NCBI GenBank assembly: GCA_023425025.1 | Contig: JAFADG010000017.1 | Span: 1 to 57,694 of the forward strand | Reading direction: 5' to 3' | From: Bacillota bacterium | Lineage (GTDB): Bacteria > Bacillota > Clostridia > Christensenellales > Aristaeellaceae | DNA length: 57,694 bases | In this document: one piece after another, positions 32,860 through 41,377 of the stretch | Layout: each line of letters opens with the position of its first letter | How positions within the stretch are numbered: the first letter of the stretch is position 1 | The notes under the pieces: model-generated | What the model saw: the letters and a program-made list of their open reading frames with translations, nothing else | Database searches by the model: none | Told to the model about the DNA's origin: nothing | Made by a program: the position numbers and the translations under genes

Positions 32860-33028
32860 TCGTAACCTCAAAGCGGTGTTTGCTTTTTGCCCATTATACA
32901 GTACTGGATAAAAGGCGACAATGATTTCCTGCCATTATCAAAAACCTATGCGTTAGCCCGGAATTATTGCAATCAAAAACCTGCTCCTTCTACTGCATTG
33001 CTTAGCAAGGGCAGGCTATTTTGCTATC

Positions 33029-33108
33029 CCCAAAACAGGGATCCCAAAGGGATATATCCCTTTGGCAGAGGTTCTTAGGGGGCAGCGTCCCCTAAGCGTC
33101 CCCTAAGT
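33029..33108 (+). repeat. REP-like repeat A, copy 2
   Basis: CCAAAGGGATATATCCCTTTGG hairpin and CTTAGGGGGC..GTCCCCTAAG hairpin in the reverse orientation to the copy at 30034. The sequence CGTCCCCTAAG is duplicated, and the duplicated stretch supplies the last codons and stop of the aldolase gene. Confidence 0.7.
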
Positions 33109-34117
33109 CCTTTAGCAGCGCCAGCACGTCCTCCTCCCGGGTGGCCCAGGAGGTGCAGATGCGCACGGCGGTATGGGTGTCGTCTGTTTTTTCCTGGAAG
33201 CAGAGGGTGTAGCGGGGGCCGAGCTTTTCAATGACGTTGTCAGGGAGGATGGGGAACTGCTGGTTGGTGGGCGAATCAATGAGGAAGGGGATGTTCAGGC
33301 GGCGCAGTTCGTCGCGGAGGAGCATGGCCAGGCGCTGGGCATGCTGTGCGATGACAAAGTACCGGTCGTCTTCAAACAGCACCTGAAATTGAACGCCCAA
33401 GAGCCAGCCTTTGGCGAGCATGCCGCCCCGCTGCTTGATGAAGTAGCGGAAATCGGGCTTGAGCGCGGGATGGTTTATGACCACCGCCTCGCCAAACAGC
33501 GCGCCGAGTTTTGTGCCGCCGATGTAGAACACGTCGCACAGCCGGGCAATGTCCGCAAGCGTTACATCGTTGCCTTCCCCGCATAGGCCATAGCCCAGCC
33601 GGGCCCCGTCCAGGAACAGGTACAGGCGGTGCCTGTCGCAGACTTTGCGCAGCGCGGTGAGCTCCGCAAGGGTGTACAGCGTGCCCAGCTCCGTGGGAAA
33701 GGAGATGTACACCATGCCGGGCTTGACGGTGTGCTCAAAATCCGCCTGCAGCGTAACCTCCCGCTCCACCTGGGCCGCGGTGATCTTGCCGTCGGGGCTC
33801 ATCACCCCCAGAACCTTGTGGCCGGCAGCCTCGATGGCGCCGGTCTCATGCACGTTGATGTGCCCTGTATGCGCGCAAAGCACCCCCTGGTGGGGGCGCA
33901 GCGCCGCGGAGATGACGGTGGTGTTGGTTTGGGTTCCGCCCACGAGAAAATGCACGTCAGCATCCGGACAGCCGCACTTTGCCCGGATCAGCTCCGCCGC
34001 TTTTTGGCAGTGGTCATCGGTTCCGTAACCGGGATTTTGCGTAAGGTTGATGGCCGCAAGCTTTTCGAGGATTTCGGGATGGGCCCCTTCCTGATAGTCG
34101 CTGCAAAACAGGATCAT
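33092..34117 (-). CDS. Threonine aldolase-family PLP enzyme
   Basis: 341 residues. PLP-dependent fold type I with the features of low-specificity L-threonine aldolase: FCSDYQEGAHPEI start, VGGTQTNTTVISAAL, ETGAIEAAGHKV, LFLDGARLGYGL with the Asp that holds the cofactor ring, and DVFYIGGTKLGALFGEAVV with the Schiff-base Lys. It would cleave threonine or allo-threonine to glycine and acetaldehyde; related beta-eliminating lyases remain possible. The last residues (KDLGDA) and stop are encoded by repeat A. It lies 15 bases from the following secreted-protein gene on the same strand. Confidence 0.85.
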   Translation of the reverse strand: MILFCSDYQEGAHPEILEKLAAINLTQNPGYGTDDHCQKAAELIRAKCGCPDADVHFLVGGTQTNTTVISAALRPHQGVLCAHTGHINVHETGAIEAAGHKVLGVMSPDGKITAAQVEREVTLQADFEHTVKPGMVYISFPTELGTLYTLAELTALRKVCDRHRLYLFLDGARLGYGLCGEGNDVTLADIARLCDVFYIGGTKLGALFGEAVVINHPALKPDFRYFIKQRGGMLAKGWLLGVQFQVLFEDDRYFVIAQHAQRLAMLLRDELRRLNIPFLIDSPTNQQFPILPDNVIEKLGPRYTLCFQEKTDDTHTAVRICTSWATREEDVLALLKDLGDA

Positions 34118-34132
34118 GTACGCGCCGCCTTT

Positions 34133-35089
34133 TTATTCCGTATACGTACCGATGGCCAGGATATCCGGGATGGCCCTGCCGTTTTCCGATACGCCTCCGC
34201 CATCGCCCAGTTCCACGCTTTGCCCCATGAACACCATGGCCGCGGTGCCGCCGCCGTCCAGGTTCAGGGCATCGGTACACCCAAGATCATACAGCGTTTC
34301 GGCCACAAATTGCAAGCCGCAGCCTTCGGAAAATGCCGTGCGCCCCTCCACCAGCATGCCGATATAGTGGCCGGGGGAAATGATGCCGATGGCGCTGCGG
34401 GGCTCCTCATGGGTAAAGTTGGTGTACATCACCGGGTTGACCGCGCTGTCCTTGACAAGGATGGGGCCAAAGGCCAATACGTCCATGGCGCCCATGTCGA
34501 TGTATTCCTGGGCCGAGAGCTCATACGACCCGAATACTTTCATATCCCCGTTGGGGAGGAACGCGGCGTTGTCCAGGCTGGGCAGGGCCAGAATGGGCTT
34601 GGTATAGGTTTTGCTGTACAAAATCTCGCCATTGCGGATGATGATGCCGGGCCGCTTGCCGTTGGCGACGCGGTAGGAGTAGAAGTCGCCGCTCTGGGCA
34701 TACACCGCCTTGTGCTTTTTTGCCATGTCCTCCGGCAGGCCGTTGGTGCGGCCGGGCCGTTCCTCATTGAACGGAATGGTCTGCATGGTTTCGGTCTCGC
34801 TGCGGATATCGGCAATGTACCACACCAGCTTTACGGGGGTGGTCCTGCGGTAACGGGTGATCTGAACGCGCAGGTCCTGCGTGATATACATCCATGAACC
34901 GTTTTCCCAATCATTACGAATGTAAGGCTCCATGCCCTCGGGCAGATAGCCGGCGTCCGTCTCGGGATCAAAGGCGGGGGTCGCTGGGGGCAACTCTGTC
35001 GCCGCCGTCCCCTCCACCAGGGCCGCGTTTATGGGCAAAAACAGAAACAAAGTCACCACCAGGGCGGCCAATTTTTGCGTAAATTGCAT
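34133..35089 (-). CDS. Secreted phosphodiester glycosidase-like (NAGPA domain) protein
   Basis: 318 residues from ATG 35089 (MQFTQKLAALVVTLFLFLPI), after AAGGAGGTGTACAAGC; an upstream ATG would spoil the signal peptide. After the signal sequence, the NAGPA-type domain is recognised by VYAQSGDFYSYRVANGKRPGIIIRNGEI, DVLAFGPILVKDSAVNP, PRSAIGIISPGHYIGMLVEGR and the C-terminal LYDLGCTDALNLDGGGTAAMVFMG. Homologues hydrolyse GlcNAc-1-phosphate diesters on glycans, teichoic-acid-like polymers or exopolysaccharide. It likely works outside the cell, on wall glycopolymers. It has its own consensus promoter. Confidence 0.88.
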   Translation of the reverse strand: MQFTQKLAALVVTLFLFLPINAALVEGTAATELPPATPAFDPETDAGYLPEGMEPYIRNDWENGSWMYITQDLRVQITRYRRTTPVKLVWYIADIRSETETMQTIPFNEERPGRTNGLPEDMAKKHKAVYAQSGDFYSYRVANGKRPGIIIRNGEILYSKTYTKPILALPSLDNAAFLPNGDMKVFGSYELSAQEYIDMGAMDVLAFGPILVKDSAVNPVMYTNFTHEEPRSAIGIISPGHYIGMLVEGRTAFSEGCGLQFVAETLYDLGCTDALNLDGGGTAAMVFMGQSVELGDGGGVSENGRAIPDILAIGTYTE

Positions 35090-35136
35090 GCTTGTACACC
35101 TCCTTGGACAAGGTATATGCATGAGCTCTCGGTTTT

Positions 35137-35165
35137 ATTATAGAATTGAGTGCCGGAAACGTCAA
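35137..35165 (-). promoter_or_regulatory. Promoter of the NAGPA-domain gene
   Basis: On the minus strand TTGACG (35160-35165) and TATAAT (35137-35142), 17-base spacing, about 48 bases before the ATG. Confidence 0.82.
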
Positions 35166-35298
35166 CAGTTGCTTTAACAATTTATTGCAATTGGATGACA
35201 AATTTACATCTTTTTCTCTTTCTGTGGAACTTTTTCGGACTTTCCCATATAATACGAGTTAACATCCTGCTATTGCGCAAAGAAGGAGCGCGGTTTTC

Positions 35299-36132
35299 AT
35301 GCGGTTTACGAAGATGCACGGCATCGGCAATGATTACGTTTATGTGAACTGTTTTGAAGAGGTCGTACAGGACCCGGTCAGCCTGGCGGTCGCCATCAGC
35401 AAACCCCACTTTGGCGTGGGGGCCGATGGGTTGGTGCTGATTTTGCCCAGCGATACGGCAGATTTTGAAATGCGTATTTTCAACGCCGACGGCAGCGAGG
35501 CGCAAATGTGCGGCAACGCTTCCCGCTGCATTGGCAAGTACGCGTACGAGCGGGGCATGACCGGCAAGACGGATATCCTGCTGCGTACCCTGGGCGGCCT
35601 CCGGCCACTGAAACTGACAGTGGAGGATGGCAAGGTTGTAAAGGTGCGGGTGGATATGGGCACGCCGGAGCTGAATCCCCGCCTGATCCCGGTAAATCTG
35701 CCCGGCGAAATGGTGCTGGATCAGCGCATACAAGCGGCCGGACGCACATACCAGATCACCTGCGTCAGCATGGGCAACCCCCATGCGGTGCTGTTTGTGG
35801 ATGATCCGGACCTTGTGGATCTGCCGGCGGTGGGACCGACGATTGAAAACCATCCGCTGTTTCCCGAACGCACAAATACGGAGTTTGTGAGGATCGTCCG
35901 CCGGGACCTACTACACATGCGGGTGTGGGAGCGGGGCTCCGGCGAGACCATGGCCTGCGGCACCGGCGCCTGCGCGTCGCTGGTGGCGGCGGTTTTGCGG
36001 GGCCAGGCCGACCGGCGCGCCACGGTGAAACTGACCGGCGGCGATTTGCTGGTGGAATGGTCCGCGCAGGACAATCATGTGTACCAGGAGGGGCCGGCGG
36101 AGTTTGTGTTTGACGGCGTCTGGCTAAAGTAA
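35299..36132 (+). CDS. dapF: Diaminopimelate epimerase
   Basis: 277 residues. Converts LL- to meso-diaminopimelate for peptidoglycan and lysine. The two catalytic cysteines are in ADGSEAQMCGNASRCIGKY and ETMACGTGACASLVAA. The opening FTKMHGIGNDYVYV is the family signature. The ATG follows AAAGAAGGAGCGCGG at somewhat long spacing. It precedes dapL by 35 bases, so together they complete the aminotransferase-type DAP pathway. Confidence 0.96.
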   Translation: MRFTKMHGIGNDYVYVNCFEEVVQDPVSLAVAISKPHFGVGADGLVLILPSDTADFEMRIFNADGSEAQMCGNASRCIGKYAYERGMTGKTDILLRTLGGLRPLKLTVEDGKVVKVRVDMGTPELNPRLIPVNLPGEMVLDQRIQAAGRTYQITCVSMGNPHAVLFVDDPDLVDLPAVGPTIENHPLFPERTNTEFVRIVRRDLLHMRVWERGSGETMACGTGACASLVAAVLRGQADRRATVKLTGGDLLVEWSAQDNHVYQEGPAEFVFDGVWLK

Positions 36133-36167
36133 CCGATAGAATTCGAAAGCTGTAAGGAGGAGCGCCC

Positions 36168-37394
36168 ATGCTGCGTATCAACGAAAATTATCAAAAGCTG
36201 CCCGGGTCCTATCTGTTTGCCGAGATTGCCCGCCGGGTGAAGGCCTATCAGGCGGAAAACCCCGCGGCGGACATCATCCGCCTTGGCATCGGCGATGTGA
36301 CCCAGCCGCTAAGCCCCGCCGTCATCGAAGCCTTTCACAAAGGCGTGGACGACCTGACGAACGTTGCCACCTTCAAGGGCTACGGCCCGGATTTCGGCTA
36401 TGATTTTCTGGTGAACGCGATCCGGGAAAAGGACTACGCGGCCCGGGGCGTCAGCTTGGAATACGACGAGGTGTTCATTTCCGACGGCGCCAAGTGCGAT
36501 GTTGGCAACCTGCAGGAAATCTTTTCGCTGGATGCCAGGATCGCCGTGACCGATCCCGTGTACCCCGTTTATGTGGACAGCAACGCCATGGCCGGCCGGG
36601 CCGGCGAATTCGGAGCCGACGGCAAATGGTCGAACCTTGTGTACCTGCCCTGCAACGAGGAAAACGGCTTTGTGCCGGCGCTGCCCACAGAGCCTGTAGA
36701 CGTGATCTACCTTTGCTACCCCAACAACCCCACCGGCACCACGCTGACCCGTGCCCAATTGAAGGTGTTTGTGGATTACGCCAAGGAGCACGGCAGCCTG
36801 ATCGTGTATGACGCCGCCTATCGCGCCTATGTGAGCAACAAGGAAATCCCCCTGTCCATCTATGAGGTGGAGGGTGCCAAGGATGTGGCCATCGAGTGCA
36901 ACTCCTTTTCCAAGACCGCCGGCTTTACCGGCGTGCGCTGCGCCTATACCGTTGTCCCCCATGGGGTGAAGGGCCTTGGCGCAAACGGCGAGCTGGTTTC
37001 GCTCAACAGCCTGTGGAAGCGGCGCGTGGCCACCAAGTTCAACGGCGTCAGCTACCCCGTGCAGGTGGCCGCGGCGGCGGTGTACTCGGACGAGGGGCAA
37101 AAGCAGATCAAGGAAACCATCGCCTACTACATGGAAAACGCCAGGATCATCCGCGAGGGCCTCATCAAGCAGGGCATGACCGTGTTCGGCGGCGTGGACG
37201 CCCCCTACATTTGGCTGAAGGTGCCACAGGGTATGACCTCTTGGGCTTTTTTTGACCTGCTGCTCACCAAACTGAACCTGGTGGGCACCCCAGGTTCCGG
37301 CTTCGGGCCCAGCGGCGAAGGGTATTTCCGCCTGACGGCTTTCAACACCCGTGAAAATACGTTAAGGGCTACGGAAAGGCTAAAAAACCTGTAA
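36168..37394 (+). CDS. dapL: LL-diaminopimelate aminotransferase
   Basis: 408 residues, standard for this class I/II PLP aminotransferase. It makes LL-DAP directly from tetrahydrodipicolinate and glutamate. Signature regions: LPGSYLFAEIARRVKAYQ, RLGIGDVTQPL, YLCYPNNPTGTTL with the PLP-binding Asn, VYDAAYRAYVS with the Tyr, ECNSFSKTAGFTGVRCAY with the Schiff-base Lys, and GSGFGPSGEGYFRLTAF near the end with the carboxylate-binding Arg. The ATG follows AAGGAGGAGCGCCC. Confidence 0.96.
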   Translation: MLRINENYQKLPGSYLFAEIARRVKAYQAENPAADIIRLGIGDVTQPLSPAVIEAFHKGVDDLTNVATFKGYGPDFGYDFLVNAIREKDYAARGVSLEYDEVFISDGAKCDVGNLQEIFSLDARIAVTDPVYPVYVDSNAMAGRAGEFGADGKWSNLVYLPCNEENGFVPALPTEPVDVIYLCYPNNPTGTTLTRAQLKVFVDYAKEHGSLIVYDAAYRAYVSNKEIPLSIYEVEGAKDVAIECNSFSKTAGFTGVRCAYTVVPHGVKGLGANGELVSLNSLWKRRVATKFNGVSYPVQVAAAAVYSDEGQKQIKETIAYYMENARIIREGLIKQGMTVFGGVDAPYIWLKVPQGMTSWAFFDLLLTKLNLVGTPGSGFGPSGEGYFRLTAFNTRENTLRATERLKNL

Positions 37395-37421
37395 TGCTAA
37401 AAACGGTGTGTATAAAAAAAG

Positions 37422-37451
37422 GAGGCTTCCCAAGGAGGCTTCCTCTTTTGT
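37422..37451 (+). terminator. Terminator after dapL
   Basis: GGAGGCTTCC-CAA-GGAGGCTTCC, a stem with two G-U pairs in RNA, followed by TCTTTTGTT. Confidence 0.55.
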
Positions 37452-37478
37452 TATTGCCAATTGCGGTTGCCGTCTTTT

Positions 37479-38033
37479 TTATTCGATAATGCTTGCGCAA
37501 TCAATATCTGTCAAGTATATTGCCTGATTGTCTGTAAGATTGATTTCCTTGCAAAGCGATATATCCAGATTCCCTGTTGCCTGGCCGCTCATGCAATGGA
37601 CATTTAAACGGCAATGAAGCAGCCCCAAATTATGATCCAGGTTTTGGGCCGCAATAATGCTTCCGGCACTAACGCCAATGACGATCCCATCATTTTTCAT
37701 GTATTCCTTCAGTACTTCATGAAAGCCTTGCTCGTTTATGCGCTCAAGCAGATACTTCGTATTCCCTCCGCAAATATAGACAACATCAAATTGTTTCAGT
37801 CTATCCAGCGGCATCATCTTATGCAAATCATATACGGTAATATTCTCTTCAGGAATTCCGCATTTAAGTAAATCATGCATGCACTTATGCAAAACGCCTA
37901 TTGCTCCGGCGTTAATCGCGGCCGTTGGTATAAACAATGCATTTGTCTCCTGTGGGCTTTTTACCAGCAATTTCAAAAAGGATTGTTTGATGCGTTCGGT
38001 TTCTAACCCGGCTGACGTTAGTAAAACTTTCAA
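37479..38033 (-). CDS. Peptidase E-like (S51 family) protein
   Basis: 184 residues from TTG 38033 (M-KVLLTSAGLETERIK), after AAAGGAAGAACACA. Dipeptidase E-type core: LTSAG opening, ALFIPTAAINAG, FDVVYICGGNTKYLLERI and the nucleophile elbow GIVIGVSAGSIIAAQNL, with Ser in GVSAGS. Homologues cleave N-terminal Asp-X dipeptides or cyanophycin-like bonds. It is divergent from purA and AT-richer than the surrounding genes. The start codon is chosen because of the ribosome site and the strand homology. Confidence 0.85.
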   Translation of the reverse strand: MKVLLTSAGLETERIKQSFLKLLVKSPQETNALFIPTAAINAGAIGVLHKCMHDLLKCGIPEENITVYDLHKMMPLDRLKQFDVVYICGGNTKYLLERINEQGFHEVLKEYMKNDGIVIGVSAGSIIAAQNLDHNLGLLHCRLNVHCMSGQATGNLDISLCKEINLTDNQAIYLTDIDCASIIE

Positions 38034-38075
38034 ATGTGTTCTTCCTTTCTGCGTAAATCTCCATACAGCCCTTTC

Positions 38076-38104
38076 ATTATAACAAAACAAGAACATATGT
38101 TCAA
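38076..38104 (-). promoter_or_regulatory. Promoter of the peptidase E-like gene
   Basis: On the minus strand TTGAAC (38099-38104) and TATAAT (38076-38081) with 17-base spacing, about 43 bases before the TTG start. Confidence 0.75.
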
Positions 38105-38170
38105 TGCTGATTTGTGGAACCTTTTTGAAAATACCGAACAAAAGGCAGGAACATGCCGCTCGCGTTCGTC

Positions 38171-38199
38171 TTGACAGAAGCGCCCGCGTATTGTATAAC
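38171..38199 (+). promoter_or_regulatory. Promoter of purA
   Basis: TTGACA (38171-38176) and TATAAC (38194-38199), 17-base spacing. A perfect 9-bp inverted repeat (AGCGCCCGC 38179-38187, GCGGGCGCT 38203-38211, then TTTTT) straddles the -10. Confidence 0.75.
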
Positions 38200-38264
38200 A
38201 GGAGCGGGCGCTTTTTGCTTGCGCCTTTTGACGGCAAAGATGCCGGTAAAAAAGGAGGAACCTC

Positions 38265-39545
38265 ATGATCCGCACCATTGTTGGCGCCAACTGGGGAGAC
38301 GAAGGCAAGGGAAAAGTGACGGATGTGCTGGCGGAAAAAAGCGACATCGTCGTCCGCTTCCAGGGCGGCGCAAACGCCGGGCATACCATCATCAACGAGT
38401 ACGGAAAGTTCGCGCTGCATCTGCTGCCCTCCGGGGTTTTCCATCAGCACATCGTGAACATTATCGGGCCGGGCGTGGCCTTTAACATCGAAGCCCTGAT
38501 CCATGAATTGGACACCGTTGTCACAAGGGGCGTGCCCCGGCCCAAGGTGCTGGTTTCCGACAGGGCGCAGGTCATGATGCCCTACCATGTGGATTTTGAC
38601 AAGTACGAGGAAGAGCGGCTGGGCGGCAAATCCTTTGGCAGCACCAAGTCCGGCATCGCGCCCTTTTACGGCGACAAGTACATGAAGATCGGCCTGCAGG
38701 TCTGCCAGCTGTACGACGAGGCCCTTTTGCGCGAAAAGCTGACCAACGTGGCCTCTTTGAAAAACCCCATGCTGGAATACCTGTACCACAAGCCGCCCAT
38801 CGACGTGGATGCGCTGGTGGAGAAGTTTACGGCCCTGGCAAAGGAAATCGCGCCCATGGTCTGCGATACCTCCTGGTACCTTTTCGATGCGGTCAAGGCC
38901 GGCAAGACCATTCTGCTGGAGGGCCAGTTGGGCTCGCTGCGGGATCCGGACCACGGCATTTACCCCTATACCACCTCCTCTTCGCCCCTGGCGGGCTTTG
39001 GCGCGGTGGGCGCCGGCGTGCCGCCCTGGGATATCCGGGATATTTACTGCGTGACCAAGGCCTACTCCAGCTGCGTGGGCGCGGGGCCCTTTGTGACGGA
39101 GCTTGACGGCGATGTGGCGGTGGAGTTGCGCAACCGCGGCGGTGATGCCGGCGAATACGGCGCCACCACCGGCCGGCCCCGCCGGGTGGGCTGGTTTGAC
39201 GCCGTGGCCACCCGCTACGGCGTGATGGTGCAGGGCGGCACGGAGGCCGTGCTGACCAACCTGGATGTTCTGGGGTATTTGAAGGAGATTCCCGTCTGCA
39301 CAGCGTATGACATCGACGGGGTGATCACCGACAAATTCCCCGCTACGCCCAAGCTCATGCGCGCCAAGCCGGTCTATGAAACGCTGCCCGGCTGGGAAAA
39401 GGACATCCGCGGCGTGCGGGATTTTGAGCAGTTGCCCGAAAACTGCAAAAAGTACGTTGCGTTCCTGGAAGAAAAAATTGGCGCGCCCATCCGCATGGTC
39501 TCCAACGGGCCCCGCAGGGACGAAATACTGTACAGGAATAGGTAG
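38265..39545 (+). CDS. purA: Adenylosuccinate synthetase
   Basis: 426 residues. Joins IMP and aspartate with GTP, the first committed step to AMP. N-terminal IVGANWGDEGKGKVTD with the GTP-binding loop and catalytic Asp, FQGGANAGHTI with the His, SGIAPFYGDKYMKIGL, EGQLGSLRDPDHGIYPYTTSS, and TTTGRPRRVGWFDAVATRYG. The ATG follows AAAGGAGGAACCTC. Single-gene unit with terminator and repeat behind it. Confidence 0.96.
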   Translation: MIRTIVGANWGDEGKGKVTDVLAEKSDIVVRFQGGANAGHTIINEYGKFALHLLPSGVFHQHIVNIIGPGVAFNIEALIHELDTVVTRGVPRPKVLVSDRAQVMMPYHVDFDKYEEERLGGKSFGSTKSGIAPFYGDKYMKIGLQVCQLYDEALLREKLTNVASLKNPMLEYLYHKPPIDVDALVEKFTALAKEIAPMVCDTSWYLFDAVKAGKTILLEGQLGSLRDPDHGIYPYTTSSSPLAGFGAVGAGVPPWDIRDIYCVTKAYSSCVGAGPFVTELDGDVAVELRNRGGDAGEYGATTGRPRRVGWFDAVATRYGVMVQGGTEAVLTNLDVLGYLKEIPVCTAYDIDGVITDKFPATPKLMRAKPVYETLPGWEKDIRGVRDFEQLPENCKKYVAFLEEKIGAPIRMVSNGPRRDEILYRNR

Positions 39546-39547
39546 CA

Positions 39548-39581
39548 CAAAGGGGTGCCGGCAATGCCGGGCGCCCCTTTC
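39548..39581 (+). terminator. Terminator after purA
   Basis: AAAGGGGTGCCGGCAATGCCGGGCGCCCCTTT: a stem directly after the purA stop. Confidence 0.7.
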
Positions 39582-39599
39582 GAGCTTTCCGTCAAGTAC

Positions 39600-39840
39600 T
39601 GTGGCGTATTGCTGCTTCGCTTTCCAATCCTCCGCCGCCTGCGGGCGGCACCTCCTTTCAAAAGGAGGCTGGGGAGAGCGAACGAAAAAGAGGCATCCCC
39701 TTTGGGGGAAGCTGTCACCGAAGGTGACTGATGAGGGGGTGCGGCAATTCTTCAGGTGGCATGCCGGAGCACCTCATCCGGCGCTGCGCGCCACCTTCCC
39801 CTGGAAGGGGAAGGCTCTGCATTTGTTTTGCCAGCCTCCT
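39600..39840 (+). repeat. Composite REP-like repeat B, copy 1 (gene-free region 39582-39956)
   Basis: Contains CCTCCTTTCAAAAGGAGGC, CCCCTTTGGGGGAAGCTGTCACCGAAGGTGACTGATGAGG and CACCTTCCCCTGGAAGGGGAAGG, each with a small palindrome. The middle unit recurs in reverse at 57531-57577. This module type is widespread between genes in gut Clostridia. No coding potential of note. Confidence 0.65.
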
Positions 39841-39956
39841 CTGTCCCGGCCTCTTCCGTCATCCCGATCCATCCTCATTCATCCCCGGAAGATTATCAGG
39901 TTTTATGAATCTAATGAACCGCTATCGGCCCACCGCTTATTCTTTAGGAGGCCCTT

Positions 39957-40763
39957 ATGCCCATCCTCGACTTTCACGCCCATATTTATCCCGACGCCAT
40001 CGCGATAAAAGCCGCCCAGGCCATCGGGGAGTTTTATGAAATCCCAATGCGCCACGACGGCACGGCGGATACCTTATTGAAGCAGGAGGCCGCCGCCGGC
40101 GTCACCCACATGCTGGTCCATTCCGTGGCGGTCACCTGGGAAAAGGTGGCCCGCGTCAACGATTTCATTGCCGCAAGTGTAAAGGCCCATAGCTGCTTCA
40201 CCGGGTTTGCCACCATGCACCCCGGCCATCCCGATATCGTGGGGGAGATTGACCGGGCGATATCCCTTGGCCTCAAAGGAATCAAGCTGCATCCTGATTT
40301 TCAGCACTTCAACATTGACGATGAAAAGGCTTTTCCCATTTACGAAGCCATCCAGGGGCGCGTTCCGCTTTTGATCCACACGGGGGACAGGCGGTTTGAA
40401 ACGAGCCAGCCCAGGCGCATGGCAAGAGTGCTGGACAAATATCCGAACATGAAAACCATTTGCGCCCACCTGGGCGGCTGGTCCCAGTGGTCCGATGGTC
40501 ACAAGCTGCTGGCCGGCCGGCCCAACGTGTGGGTGGATACCTCCTCCAGCCTGTACGCGCTGCCGCCCAAGGAAGCCAGGGCCATCATCGGCCATTACGG
40601 CGTGGACCGGGTGCTCTTTGGCACCGACTATCCCATGTGGACCCCGGCGGAGGAGTTGGAGCGTTTTTTGGCCCTGGGCTTTGAACCTGACGAGCAGGAA
40701 AAAATATTGTACAAAAACGGCGCGGAGCTGCTGGGCTTATCCGGCAGGGAGGACATACGATGA
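39957..40763 (+). CDS. Amidohydrolase-2 family metal-dependent hydrolase
   Basis: 268 residues. Metal-binding HxH in ILDFHAHIYPD, then GIKLHPDFQHFNID with the His, LLIHTGDRRFETS, ICAHLGGWSQWSDG and a C-terminal DRVLFGTDYPMWTPAEEL with the catalytic Asp. This is the TIM-barrel amidohydrolase_2 pattern, hydrolases or decarboxylases of small carboxylates or amides. Exact substrate unknown. The ATG follows TTAGGAGGCCCTT. It overlaps hisH by 4 bases, so may share its transcript. Confidence 0.85.
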   Translation: MPILDFHAHIYPDAIAIKAAQAIGEFYEIPMRHDGTADTLLKQEAAAGVTHMLVHSVAVTWEKVARVNDFIAASVKAHSCFTGFATMHPGHPDIVGEIDRAISLGLKGIKLHPDFQHFNIDDEKAFPIYEAIQGRVPLLIHTGDRRFETSQPRRMARVLDKYPNMKTICAHLGGWSQWSDGHKLLAGRPNVWVDTSSSLYALPPKEARAIIGHYGVDRVLFGTDYPMWTPAEELERFLALGFEPDEQEKILYKNGAELLGLSGREDIR

Positions 40764-41377
40764 TCGCGATTATGGATTATGGCATGGGCAACCTGCGCAG
40801 CGTGCAAAAGGCGCTGGAATATCTGGGGCAGGAGGCCGTTGTCACCGACGACCCCGAGCAGGCACTGGAAGCCGACAGGGTCATCCTGCCCGGCGTTGGC
40901 GCGTTCCGCGACGCCATGGCCCGCCTGAAGGAAACGGGATTGGACCAGGCGGCCAAGGAAATCGTGCGGCGCAAGACCCCTTTTCTTGGCATTTGCCTGG
41001 GCATGCAACTGATGTTTGAGGCCAGCGAGGAAAACGGCTATTACGAAGGCTTGGGCATCTTTCCCGGCACCATCACCCGCTTTCCCGAAATGGGGCTGAA
41101 GATCCCCCACATGGGGTGGAATACCTTACAAACCCGGGACTGCGCGCTGTTTGACGGGGGGACTGCGCCCTGCGTGTACTTTGTGCACTCCTACATGATG
41201 GCGGAACTCTCCCCGGATTGGACGGTGGGCACATCCGAATACGGCATCCCTTTTACTGCCGTGGCCCAGCTGGGCGCGGTGGCGGCGGCCCAGTTCCATC
41301 CCGAAAAAAGCGGGGCGGATGGTTTGAGTATGCTCCGCCGCTTCGCCGCGTGGAACCCCGCAAAGGAGGGCATTTGA
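40760..41377 (+). CDS. hisH: Imidazole glycerol phosphate synthase, glutaminase subunit
   Basis: 205 residues, class I glutamine amidotransferase. Catalytic Cys in FLGICLGMQLMFE (about residue 79), oxyanion PGVGAFRDAM, His-Glu in AAQFHPEKSG, and HMGWNTL. It supplies ammonia from glutamine to HisF for histidine synthesis. It starts with MIAIMDYGMGNLRSV. It is directly followed by hisF with a 0-base gap, and overlaps the amidohydrolase gene by 4. No other his genes are in this window. Confidence 0.93.
   Translation: MIAIMDYGMGNLRSVQKALEYLGQEAVVTDDPEQALEADRVILPGVGAFRDAMARLKETGLDQAAKEIVRRKTPFLGICLGMQLMFEASEENGYYEGLGIFPGTITRFPEMGLKIPHMGWNTLQTRDCALFDGGTAPCVYFVHSYMMAELSPDWTVGTSEYGIPFTAVAQLGAVAAAQFHPEKSGADGLSMLRRFAAWNPAKEGI

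Noticed and set aside
33629..34897. 422-codon plus-strand frame opposite the aldolase and NAGPA genes
   Set aside because: Antisense to two recognisable proteins, no ribosome site, no domains.
38037..39548. Long minus-strand extension of the peptidase E frame opposite purA
   Set aside because: Reads as antisense purA. The true gene begins at TTG 38033 with its own ribosome site and promoter.
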